A DNA stretch of 64,000 nt, taken from contig JACKLK010000001.1 of assembly GCA_024236015.1 (NCBI GenBank), positions 1,116,001 to 1,180,000 of the forward strand, given 5' to 3'. Each line of letters starts with the position of its first letter. Within the stretch, counting starts at the first letter, position 1. A program made the position numbers and the translations under genes. The notes beneath the pieces were generated by a model, which saw only the letters and a list, made by a program, of their open reading frames with translations, had not been told where the DNA came from and did not search any database. This document shows, piece by piece, positions 53,660 through 61,347 of this stretch. The DNA comes from Rhodoferax sp. GTDB lineage: Bacteria; Pseudomonadota; Gammaproteobacteria; Burkholderiales; Burkholderiaceae_C.

Positions 53660-54808
53660 TCACCACTCGGCGATGCTGCCGTCGGCGTGGCGCCAGACCG
53701 GGTTGCGCCAGTCGGGCGCGTTCCGGCTGGCGGCGACGACCCGTTCCTCGTCGACCTCGACGCCCAGGCCGGGTCCGGGCAAGGCGTGGATATGACCCTG
53801 GTCGATCCGGAAGTCCTGCCGGTTGACCACGTAGTCGAGCAGCTCCGCGCCCTGGTTGTAGTGGATGCCCATGCTCTGCTCCTGCAGCACGGCGTTGTGG
53901 GCCACGAAGTCGATCTGCAGGCAGGCCGCCAGTGCCACCGGGCCCAGCGGGCAATGCGGCGCAAACGCGACGTCGTGGGCCTCGGCCATGGCCGCGATCT
54001 TGTGGCATTCGGTGATGCCGCCGGCATGCGACAGGTCCGGCTGCAGGATGGCGATGCCGCCGGCCTGCAACACCCGCTTGAACTCGAAGCGCGAGTACAT
54101 GCGCTCGCCCGCCGCCAGCGGGATCGAGGTGAACTCGGCCAGCCGGGCATAGGTCTCGGCCTGCTCGGCCAGCACCGGCTCCTCGACGAACAAGGGCCGG
54201 TACGGCTCGAGCTCGCGCAGCAGCACCTTGGCCATCGGCGCCGCGACCCGGCCGTGGAAGTCGAGCCCGAAACTCACCTGCATGCCCAGCGCGTCGCGCA
54301 CCCCGGCCACCTTGGCAATCGCCGCATCCACCGCGCGCGGCGTGTCGAGCATGGCCATCTCCTCGGTGCCGTTGAGCTTGAAGGTGTCGAAGCCGCCCTC
54401 CATCAACTTCTGCATGCCTTCGACGATGTCGCCCGGCCGGTCGCCGCCGACCCAGCTGTAGACCTTCATCCTGTCGCGCACCCGGCCGCCCAGCAGCTCG
54501 TATACCGGCACCCCTAGATGCTTGCCCTTGATGTCCCACAAGGCCTGGTCGATGCCGGCGATCGCGCTCATCAGGATCGGTCCGCCGCGGTAGAAGTTGC
54601 TGCGGTACATCAGCTGCCACAGATCGTTGATGCGGGCGGCATCCTGGCCGATCAGGTCGCGCGTGAACTCGTGCACCGCGGTCTCGACCGTGCGCGCGCG
54701 GCCCTCGACCACCGCCTCACCCCAGCCCGAGATGCCCTCGTCGGTCTCGATCTTGACGAACATCCAGCGCGGCGGCACGCGGTAGGTGGTGATGCGGGTG
54801 ATCTTCAT
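53660..54808 (-). CDS. dgoD: D-galactonate dehydratase
   Basis: 382-residue enolase-superfamily enzyme, the same length as E. coli DgoD and highly similar throughout. Examples are MKITRITTYRVPPRWMFVKIETDEG, FYRGGPILMSAIAGIDQALWDIKGK, FGLDFHGRV, FVEEPVLAEQAE, GERMYSRF, HCPLGPVALAACL and the ending DWRNPVWRHADGSIAEW. It converts D-galactonate to 2-keto-3-deoxy-D-galactonate. Metal-ligand Asp/Glu positions and the acid/base His appear intact. It follows the Bug protein gene by six bases. The kinase and aldolase (DgoK, DgoA) needed next are not in the window. Confidence 0.95.
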   Translation of the reverse strand: MKITRITTYRVPPRWMFVKIETDEGISGWGEAVVEGRARTVETAVHEFTRDLIGQDAARINDLWQLMYRSNFYRGGPILMSAIAGIDQALWDIKGKHLGVPVYELLGGRVRDRMKVYSWVGGDRPGDIVEGMQKLMEGGFDTFKLNGTEEMAMLDTPRAVDAAIAKVAGVRDALGMQVSFGLDFHGRVAAPMAKVLLRELEPYRPLFVEEPVLAEQAETYARLAEFTSIPLAAGERMYSRFEFKRVLQAGGIAILQPDLSHAGGITECHKIAAMAEAHDVAFAPHCPLGPVALAACLQIDFVAHNAVLQEQSMGIHYNQGAELLDYVVNRQDFRIDQGHIHALPGPGLGVEVDEERVVAASRNAPDWRNPVWRHADGSIAEW

Positions 54809-54814
54809 GCTGCG

Positions 54815-55798
54815 TCATTCTGCCAATACGATGCCGGCCTTGCTGATCACGTCGTTCAGCCGCTTGCGTTCGGCGGCGATGAAGGCCGCGAAGGCCTGGC
54901 CGCCGCCGGTGGCCGGAACCACGCCCAGGCGCGTGATGCGCTCGTGTACGTCGGGCAGCGCCAGGACCTTGGTCATTTCGGCTTCCAGCTGCTTGACGAT
55001 GGGCGCCGGCGTCCCGGCCGGCACCGTGATGCCCCAGGATTGCGAGATCTCGTACCCGGGCACGGTCTCGGCGATCGTCGGCAGCTCGGGCAGCGAGGGA
55101 TTGCGCTGCGATCCCGTGGTCGCCAGTGCGGTCACCTTGCCGTTGGCGATATGGGGGCCGGCCGCCAGCGGCCCGGTCAGGATCGCCTGCACGTTGCCGG
55201 CGATCACGTCCAGCAGGGCGGGTGCGGCGCCCTTGTAGGGCACGTGCGTCATCTTGATGTCGGCCAGCAGGTTCAGCATCTCGCCGGCCAGGTGGGCCGG
55301 TGTCGCGATGCCGGCGGACGCGTAGTTGATGCTGCCCGGGCTGGCCTTGGCCAGCTTGACCAGGTCGGCCACCGACTTGACCGGCAGCGCCGGGTTGACC
55401 ACCAGCACGTTCGACGCGGTGGCGATGCGAGAGATCGGGATGAAGGCGTTGTCGGCGTCGTACGGCAGGTTCTTCTTCACGCTGGGCAGGATCGCCCACA
55501 CCGACGTGGTGCTCATGAACAAGGTGTAGCCGTCGGGCGCCGCGCGTGCCGCCTGTTCCGCGGCCAGCAGTCCGGCCGCCCCGGGACGGTTCTCCACCAC
55601 GATCTGCTGGCCCATGCTGTCCGCGAGTTTCTGCGCCAGCAGCCGGCCCAGCACGTCGGGCGAACCGCCGGGCGCGTCGGGAACGATCAGCCGGATCGGC
55701 TTGGTGGGGTAGGCCTGGGCCATGGCGGTGGGCGCCATGGGCAATGCCAGCGCCGCGACGCTGATCAGTCGCAACAGGAATGCGGTCGGTGTCTTCAT
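54815..55798 (-). CDS. Bug/TctC-family solute-binding protein
   Basis: 327-residue periplasmic binding protein with a signal peptide (LLRLISVAALALPMAPTAMAQA). The Bug signature is YPTKPIRLIVPDAPGGSPDVLGRLLAQKL, with GTPAHLAGE-like and HVPYKGAAPALLDVIAGNVQ segments. These proteins bind small carboxylates and related solutes. No TctA/TctB membrane genes are in the window, the usual orphan state in Burkholderiales. Its place between the sulfatase and dgoD genes suggests a sugar acid or sulfated sugar ligand. A hairpin GCGGGT/ACCCGC (55855-55871) precedes it. Confidence 0.92.
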   Translation of the reverse strand: MKTPTAFLLRLISVAALALPMAPTAMAQAYPTKPIRLIVPDAPGGSPDVLGRLLAQKLADSMGQQIVVENRPGAAGLLAAEQAARAAPDGYTLFMSTTSVWAILPSVKKNLPYDADNAFIPISRIATASNVLVVNPALPVKSVADLVKLAKASPGSINYASAGIATPAHLAGEMLNLLADIKMTHVPYKGAAPALLDVIAGNVQAILTGPLAAGPHIANGKVTALATTGSQRNPSLPELPTIAETVPGYEISQSWGITVPAGTPAPIVKQLEAEMTKVLALPDVHERITRLGVVPATGGGQAFAAFIAAERKRLNDVISKAGIVLAE

Positions 55799-55910
55799 GG
55801 GTGTCTCCTGGGTGGTGGTTCTGATGGGTGATCGAAGCTAGGGCCGTCGCCGCAGCGGGTCCAGAACCCGCGCAACGCCGCGACCGGGCGCATCGCGACC
55901 AGCGCGCGAT

Positions 55911-57371
55911 TCATGTGGCAAAACCCGCCTTCTCCCCCGGCGCGGGCGTGTATCCGAAATCGCCGCGCGCACGGATCGCCGTCTCCCCGCCATGGGCGGC
56001 GATCATGGCGTTCTGGTCGGCGAAGGCCTGGCGGGAAACCTGTTCCGGATCCAGCGTGGCGCGCAGCGCCGTCTCGCACTCGGCCAGCACCGCGCGCATG
56101 TCGGAGCGGCCCGCCAGGTCGGTCGATTCGAACGGGTCGGTTTCCAGGTCGAACAGCTGCGGCGCATAACCGACGAAGTGGATGTATTTCCAGCGACCGA
56201 GGCGGATCATGTAGGTGCCGGTGTTCGATCCGGCCGCATGGTATTCGGACAGCACCGCGCGCCGCGGATCGCCACCGTGGGCGGCCTCCCAGAGCGACCG
56301 GCTGGGCAGCACCAGATCCTGCGGCGGCAGGGGCACGCCGGCGCCGTCGAGCACGGTGCGGTAGCAGTCGATCAACGACACCGCGCCATCGCTGACGGCG
56401 TTGCGCGGCACGTCGGGGCCGGCGACGATCATCGGAATCGCGGCGGACTCCTCGTACATCACCGACTTGCCCCACAAGCCGTGGTTGCCCAGGTTGTCGC
56501 CGTGGTCCGAGGTATAGATGATGCGCGTGTTGTCCATCAGGCCGGCCTGCTCCAGCGCGCCAAGCACACGGCCGACGTTGTCGTCCAGGAGGGACACCAG
56601 CGCGTAATACGCGGCGATGGCGATGCGCGCCTTGGCCTCGTCGAAATAGTCGTCGTAGTTCATGCAGTCGCGCAAGGCCCGCACCGCCTCGTGGGTCGGG
56701 CGCTCGCCGCTGGCGTACAGGCGCGGCAGCGGCATCTGCTCGGGCGGATACATCGCGAAGAATTCCGGCGGCGCGATCAGCGGAAAGTGCGGCCGCACGA
56801 ACGACACGAACAACACCCACGGCTTGTCGGATCTGGCCGCCGGCTGCGCCTTGCGCTGCAACCAGGCACAGGCCTCGGCCGCGATCTGGCGGTCGTAGTC
56901 GGTGTAGCTCGACGCACCCGGCCCGGCGTCGCGTGCCAGTGCCTGCATGTTGCCGCGCGGCGCGGGCGGATTGCGGATCAGCCCCAGCAGATCGCCGATG
57001 CCGCCGAGCACGTGCAGCGGCAGGATCTCTTCGGAAAAACCGTTCGGATCCTGCGCGTCGCGGTAATGCAGCTTGCCGATCGACACCACCTCGTGGCCGG
57101 CATCCATCAGCCGGTGGCCCCAGCTCGGGATTTCGCCATGGTAGGGATGGGCGTTGTCCCACGAACGGGTCTGGAACACATGGCGTCCGGTCGCCAGCGC
57201 CGTGCGGGCCGGAACACAGATGGGACACGGCGTGTACGCGCGGGTGAAACGGGTGCCGCGCGCCGCCAGCGCGTCGAGGTTCGGCGTCTTCACCAGGGTG
57301 TTGCCGTAACAGCCGGTGATGTCGCGCTGGTGTTCATCGGACAGGATGAACAAGGTGTTGCAGGGTTTCAT
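55911..57371 (-). CDS. Sulfatase, Cys type
   Basis: 486-residue type I sulfatase of the alkaline-phosphatase superfamily. The formylglycine motif is CVPARTALATGRH with Cys52, so activity needs a formylglycine-generating enzyme (not in the window). Metal ligands are visible early (LFILSDEHQRDITGCYG) and late (IYTSDHGDNLGNHGLWGK). No signal peptide is seen, suggesting cytoplasmic action after uptake. The ATG at 57371 starts MKPCNTLFILSDEH; the much longer upstream frame is non-coding. A 23-residue ORF upstream overlaps this start. Substrate unknown; the neighbours suggest a sulfated sugar or sugar acid. Confidence 0.9.
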   Translation of the reverse strand: MKPCNTLFILSDEHQRDITGCYGNTLVKTPNLDALAARGTRFTRAYTPCPICVPARTALATGRHVFQTRSWDNAHPYHGEIPSWGHRLMDAGHEVVSIGKLHYRDAQDPNGFSEEILPLHVLGGIGDLLGLIRNPPAPRGNMQALARDAGPGASSYTDYDRQIAAEACAWLQRKAQPAARSDKPWVLFVSFVRPHFPLIAPPEFFAMYPPEQMPLPRLYASGERPTHEAVRALRDCMNYDDYFDEAKARIAIAAYYALVSLLDDNVGRVLGALEQAGLMDNTRIIYTSDHGDNLGNHGLWGKSVMYEESAAIPMIVAGPDVPRNAVSDGAVSLIDCYRTVLDGAGVPLPPQDLVLPSRSLWEAAHGGDPRRAVLSEYHAAGSNTGTYMIRLGRWKYIHFVGYAPQLFDLETDPFESTDLAGRSDMRAVLAECETALRATLDPEQVSRQAFADQNAMIAAHGGETAIRARGDFGYTPAPGEKAGFAT

Positions 57372-57439
57372 GCGCCGAAAACCCCGCGAAGGGCCCGGCA
57401 CAGGTGGGCCGGAAGATGATCTGGAAGGCCTTGGGCCAT
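57368..57439 (-). CDS. Short upstream ORF coupled to sulfatase gene
   Basis: 23 codons, MAQGLPDHLPAHLCRALRGVFGA. AAGGA lies seven bases before its ATG, a better ribosome site than that of the sulfatase. Its TGA overlaps the sulfatase ATG in ATGA. It may exist mainly to deliver ribosomes to the sulfatase start by translational coupling. No similarity was recognised and it may not yield a stable peptide. Confidence 0.55.
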   Translation of the reverse strand: MAQGLPDHLPAHLCRALRGVFGA

Positions 57440-57522
57440 GGTGTGTCCTTGGTTGCATCGGATGGGCCGGTGGCCCGACTGGGGGAGCGTGCTCGGCACC
57501 GGTGCGGGTGCCGATGCGCCGC

Positions 57523-57551
57523 AGTATAGGCACGCAATATCGGACGCACAA
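57523..57551 (-). promoter_or_regulatory. Candidate sigma-70 promoter for sulfatase operon
   Basis: Minus-strand TTGTGC (57546-57551), a 17-base spacer and TATACT (57523-57528). The expected start point is about 145 bases upstream of the sulfatase ATG and about 75 bases upstream of the short ORF. Confidence 0.6.
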
Positions 57552-57584
57552 TGACACGGACAGGCAAAATCCATGCACCCAGGT

Positions 57585-57594
57585 TATAGCTATA
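57585..57594. promoter_or_regulatory. Candidate LysR-regulator site
   Basis: TATAGCTATA, a perfect 10-base palindrome, sits roughly 70-75 bases upstream of the predicted sulfatase-operon start point. LysR-type regulators commonly bind an activation site in that position. A second palindrome, CATGCT-N6-AGCATG (57699-57716), lies just before lysR and could be an autoregulatory site. Confidence 0.35.
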
Positions 57595-57750
57595 TCGATC
57601 GCCCCGATGCCGGGAGAACGTCGTGCAGCGTAGCAAATCGTGGTCCATGCTACAGCGCTGCAAGTGGCGGACCGGGTTACCATCCGCGCAAGGAGATCCA
57701 TGCTTGTATCAGCATGATCTTTCACCTTCAATGACCATGGAGCATGGATC

Positions 57751-58653
57751 GTGGACCTGACCCAATTGCGCCAGTTTCTCGCGGTCGCCGAACGCGGCAG
57801 CCTGAGCCAGGCGGCAAAGATGCTGAACGTCTCCCAGCCGGGGCTGACCCGCAGCATGCGCCGGCTCGAGGCCGAACTCGATGCGCCGCTGTTGCGCCGG
57901 CGTCCGCGCGGCGTCGAACTGACCGAGGCCGGCGTCGCATTGCAGCGCCATGCGAACGCGGTGCAGATCCAGCTGGCCGATGCGGCCCAGGAAGTGGCGG
58001 CATTGACCCATCGCCGCGACACCCTGGTGCGCCTGGGTGCCGGGCCGTCCTGGCTCGATCCCCTGTTGCCGAAGGTCGTCGCCCGGGCCATTGCGCGCGA
58101 CCCCAGCCTGCGGATCCAGGTCACGACCGGCCAGACCGACCATCTGTTCAACCGGCTGCGCGAAGGCGCGCTGGACTTCGTGCTCGCGGCCATTCCGGAA
58201 GGACCCGCCGTCGCCGGCCTGCAGACGGTCGAACTGACGCGCGACGAGGTCGTCGTCGTGGCCCGGCAAGGCCACCCGCTGACCCAGCGCCGTCAGGTAT
58301 CGATCGAGACACTCGCGCAAGCCCGCTGGGTGCTGGCCGGCCCCGACATGCTGCTGCGCAGGCGCCTGGCGGCCTTGTTCGCGTCGCGCGGACACCAGTT
58401 GCCGCCACCCACGGTCGAGTCCGATTCCACGCCGTTCATCCTGTCGGTGATCCGCGACAGCGACCTGCTGGGTATCTCCACCCGCGACATCCTGCGCGGC
58501 CCCGCCGGCCAGGGTATTGCGGCGCTGGACGTGCGCGATGCGGCGATGAGCCGCTCCACCGGTATCGTGCGGCGCAGCAAGACGGCGCTGTCCGTCGTCG
58601 CCGAACACCTGATCGACGCGATCGAACGGGCAGCCAAGGCCGAGGCCCTCTGA
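57751..58653 (+). CDS. LysR-family transcriptional regulator
   Basis: 300-residue LysR-type regulator. The HTH spans residues 1-60 (LRQFLAVAERGSLSQAAKMLNVSQPGLTRSMRRLEAELDAPLLRR) and the co-inducer domain about residues 90-300. The GTG at 57751 was chosen because the family begins MDLxQLRxF; a nearby ATG at 57744 is in another frame. It is divergent from the sulfatase-Bug-dgoD-dehydratase operon, which it probably controls, with a sugar acid or sulfated sugar as likely inducer (inference). Confidence 0.92.
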   Translation: MDLTQLRQFLAVAERGSLSQAAKMLNVSQPGLTRSMRRLEAELDAPLLRRRPRGVELTEAGVALQRHANAVQIQLADAAQEVAALTHRRDTLVRLGAGPSWLDPLLPKVVARAIARDPSLRIQVTTGQTDHLFNRLREGALDFVLAAIPEGPAVAGLQTVELTRDEVVVVARQGHPLTQRRQVSIETLAQARWVLAGPDMLLRRRLAALFASRGHQLPPPTVESDSTPFILSVIRDSDLLGISTRDILRGPAGQGIAALDVRDAAMSRSTGIVRRSKTALSVVAEHLIDAIERAAKAEAL

Positions 58654-58686
58654 CACCCAGGCGCCCGCGCGCCCGGCGCCGACCGG

Positions 58687-59925
58687 TTAGCGCACCAGTG
58701 TGTTGAGCTGGATGATCGGCAGCATCACCGCCAGCACGATCAGCATCACGACCAGGCCCATGGCCACGATCAGCAGCGGCTCGAGGATGGTGGCCAGCTG
58801 CATCGCGCGGCGCTGCACGTCGGCCGACAGCTGCGCGGCCACGCGCTGGAGCATCTGCGGCAACTGGCCGGTCTGCTCGCCGAGCCGCGCGAACATCGGC
58901 AACAGCGGTGGAAACCGCTTGTGCCGCCCCAGCGCCAGCGCGATCGGCGCCCCCTCGCGCACCAGCACCAGTGCCGCCAGCGCGTCGGCGCGCATCGCCC
59001 GGTTGTTCAGCGTCTCGGCCGCGGCCTGCAAGGCCTTGAGGATGGGCACACCCGCGGCCGCCAGCATGGCCAGCGTGTTCGCGAAACGGGCCGCGTTGTA
59101 GCCGCGCGCCAGCCGGCCGACCAGCGGCAGGCGCAGGAACGCCGCATCGTAGCGTTCGCGCAGCATGTCGCTGCGCAGCGCGTAACGGAACCCGACCAGC
59201 CCCAGCACCAGCAGCGCCAGCACCACCAGGCCGTAGTCGCGCACCAGGGCGCTGACCGCCAGCATCACCTCGGTCAACCAGGGCAGGCTCTGCTTGGTGC
59301 CAGCGAACACGTCGGCGACCTGCGGCACCACGTAAGCCACCAGGAAGGTCACGATCAGGATCGCGATCAGGGTCACGATGGCCGGGTACAGGGCGGCGGC
59401 GACCAGGCGCGACTTGAGCTGCTGCTGTTCGGCCAGGTCGTCGGCCAGGCGCTCGAGCACCATGCCCAGGTCACCGCTGTGTTCACCGGCGTCGATCACC
59501 GCGACGTAGATCGGCGAGAACTCGCGCGGGTGTTGCGCCAGCGCCTTCGCAAAGCCGCTGCCGGCATTGACTTCGGCGCGCAAGGCGGCCACCAGGTTGC
59601 GCTGGCGCGGATCGTCGGCCTCCTCGCTCAAGGCGGTCAGGGCCCGCTCGAGCGGCAGGCTGGCCGACACCAGGCCGGCAAGCTGGCGGGTCCAGACCGC
59701 CAGCGCGGCAGCCCCGAAGATGCGACCGGACCACCAGGACGATGCACCGCCGCCGGCGCCGGCCTGCGCATCGTCGTGCTGCGCCGCACCCACCTGCGCA
59801 ACCTGCAGCGGCACCAGGGCCTGGGCGCGCAAGGCGCCGCGCGCGGCGCGCGCGGTCTCGGCGTCGATGACGCCCTTGCGCATCGCCCCCTGGGCATCGA
59901 CGGCTTCGAACGAATACGCGGGCAT
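58687..59925 (-). CDS. gspF: Type II secretion inner-membrane platform protein GspF
   Basis: 412-residue GspF. The start MPAYSFEAVDAQGAMRKGVIDAETARAARGALR is typical. Two T2SSF domains each carry the conserved GEHSGDLGMVLERLADDL and GEQTGQLPQMLQRVAAQL blocks. Membrane helices are YPAIVTLIAILIVTFLVAYVVPQ, YGLVVLALLVLGLVGF and ILEPLLIVAMGLVVMLIVLAVMLPI. It anchors the GspE ATPase. Twenty-six bases separate it from gspE; the longer open frame upstream was rejected. Confidence 0.95.
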   Translation of the reverse strand: MPAYSFEAVDAQGAMRKGVIDAETARAARGALRAQALVPLQVAQVGAAQHDDAQAGAGGGASSWWSGRIFGAAALAVWTRQLAGLVSASLPLERALTALSEEADDPRQRNLVAALRAEVNAGSGFAKALAQHPREFSPIYVAVIDAGEHSGDLGMVLERLADDLAEQQQLKSRLVAAALYPAIVTLIAILIVTFLVAYVVPQVADVFAGTKQSLPWLTEVMLAVSALVRDYGLVVLALLVLGLVGFRYALRSDMLRERYDAAFLRLPLVGRLARGYNAARFANTLAMLAAAGVPILKALQAAAETLNNRAMRADALAALVLVREGAPIALALGRHKRFPPLLPMFARLGEQTGQLPQMLQRVAAQLSADVQRRAMQLATILEPLLIVAMGLVVMLIVLAVMLPIIQLNTLVR

Positions 59926-59951
59926 GGCTCGGGGATACGGGTGCGGCGGCG

Positions 59952-61340
59952 TCAATCGCGCGTCACGCGCAGCACTTCCTCGCGGGCGGTGACACCAGCG
60001 CTCACCAGGCGCTCGCCGTCGTCGCGCATCAGGCGCATGCCGCCGGCGATGGCCGCGGCCCGGATCTCGGCCTCCGAGGCCTGGCGGTGGATCTGGTCGC
60101 GCATCGCGGCGTCGGCCACCAGCAGCTCGTAGACACCGGTGCGCCCGGCATATCCGGTGTGCCCGCAATGCTCGCAGCCCTGGCCGTTGCAATGCAGGCA
60201 CCATTTGCGCACCAGGCGCTGGGCCAGCACGCCGAGCAGCGAGGAGCTGAGCAGGAACGGCTCCACGCCCATGTCGATCAGCCGGGTCACGGCGCTGGCG
60301 GAATCGTTGGTATGCAGCGTGGCCAGCACCAGGTGCCCGGTGAGGGATGCCTGGATCGCGATCTGCGCGGTCTCGAAATCGCGGATCTCGCCGATCATGA
60401 TCACGTCCGGGTCCTGACGCAGGATGGCCCGCAACGCGGCGGCGAAACTGAGTTCGATGCGGGCATTGACCTGGGTCTGGCCGATGCCCGGCAACTCGTA
60501 TTCGATCGGATCCTCCACCGTCATGATGTTGGTGTGCGCGGCATCGAGACGGCTCAGTGCCGCGTACAGCGTCGTCGTCTTGCCCGAGCCGGTCGGGCCG
60601 GTCACCAGGATGATGCCGTGCGGCTGGCCGATCAGTTGCACGAAGCGCTGCAGTGTCTGCCCTTCCATGCCCACCGCCTCGAGATTGAGCCGGGAACCCG
60701 ACTTGTCGAGCAGGCGCAACACGGCACGTTCGCCCTGGGCGCTGGGCAGGGTGCTGACCCGCACGTCGACCGCCCGCGTGCCGATGCGCAGGCTGATGCG
60801 GCCGTCCTGGGGCAGGCGCTTTTCCGAGATATCGAGCTCGGCCATGATCTTCAGGCGCGAGATCAGCGCGCCGTGCAGTGCCCGATTGGGCTGCACCACT
60901 TCGCGCAGCGCTCCGTCGACGCGGAACCGCACGCTGCTGTGGCGCTCGTAGGGCTCGATGTGGATGTCGCTGGCGTTCTCGCGCGCGGCCTGGGTCAGCA
61001 AGGCGTTGAGCAGTCGGATGATGGGCGCATCGTCGGCGGCCTCGAGCAGGTCCTCGACCGCCGGCAGTTCCTGCATCATGCGCTGCAGGTCGACGTCCGA
61101 CGCCACCTCGCTGGCGACCAGGGCCGCACTCGATTCGCCCTGCGAATAGGCGGCGCTGATGCGCTGCACCAGGGACTCCGCATCCATGGCGGCCATCGTC
61201 GCCTGGGGGTACTTGCGCAGCACCTCGCTCAGCGCGCCATGCGTCGAGCCCGGATGCACGACCAGCGTCAGCGCGCCGCCATCGTCCTCCAGCAGCAGCT
61301 GGTGCGTGCGCGCAAAGGCGTACGGCAACGGGAACCGCAT
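59952..61340 (-). CDS. gspE: Type II secretion ATPase GspE
   Basis: 462-residue secretion ATPase. The N2 domain is followed by VTGPTGSGKTTTLYAAL (Walker A, about residue 230), the Asp box MTVEDPIEY, Walker B DPDVIMIGEIRDFETAQIA and the His box LVLATLHTNDSASAVTRL. The four-Cys zinc site is compressed to CLHCNGQGCEHCGHTGYAGR; the usual roughly 25-30 residue spacer between the two CxxC pairs is missing. The ATG at 61340 (MRFPLPYAFARTHQLLL) lies seven bases after gspD. It powers pseudopilus assembly. Confidence 0.95.
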   Translation of the reverse strand: MRFPLPYAFARTHQLLLEDDGGALTLVVHPGSTHGALSEVLRKYPQATMAAMDAESLVQRISAAYSQGESSAALVASEVASDVDLQRMMQELPAVEDLLEAADDAPIIRLLNALLTQAARENASDIHIEPYERHSSVRFRVDGALREVVQPNRALHGALISRLKIMAELDISEKRLPQDGRISLRIGTRAVDVRVSTLPSAQGERAVLRLLDKSGSRLNLEAVGMEGQTLQRFVQLIGQPHGIILVTGPTGSGKTTTLYAALSRLDAAHTNIMTVEDPIEYELPGIGQTQVNARIELSFAAALRAILRQDPDVIMIGEIRDFETAQIAIQASLTGHLVLATLHTNDSASAVTRLIDMGVEPFLLSSSLLGVLAQRLVRKWCLHCNGQGCEHCGHTGYAGRTGVYELLVADAAMRDQIHRQASEAEIRAAAIAGGMRLMRDDGERLVSAGVTAREEVLRVTRD

Positions 61341-61347
61341 GGCCGCC

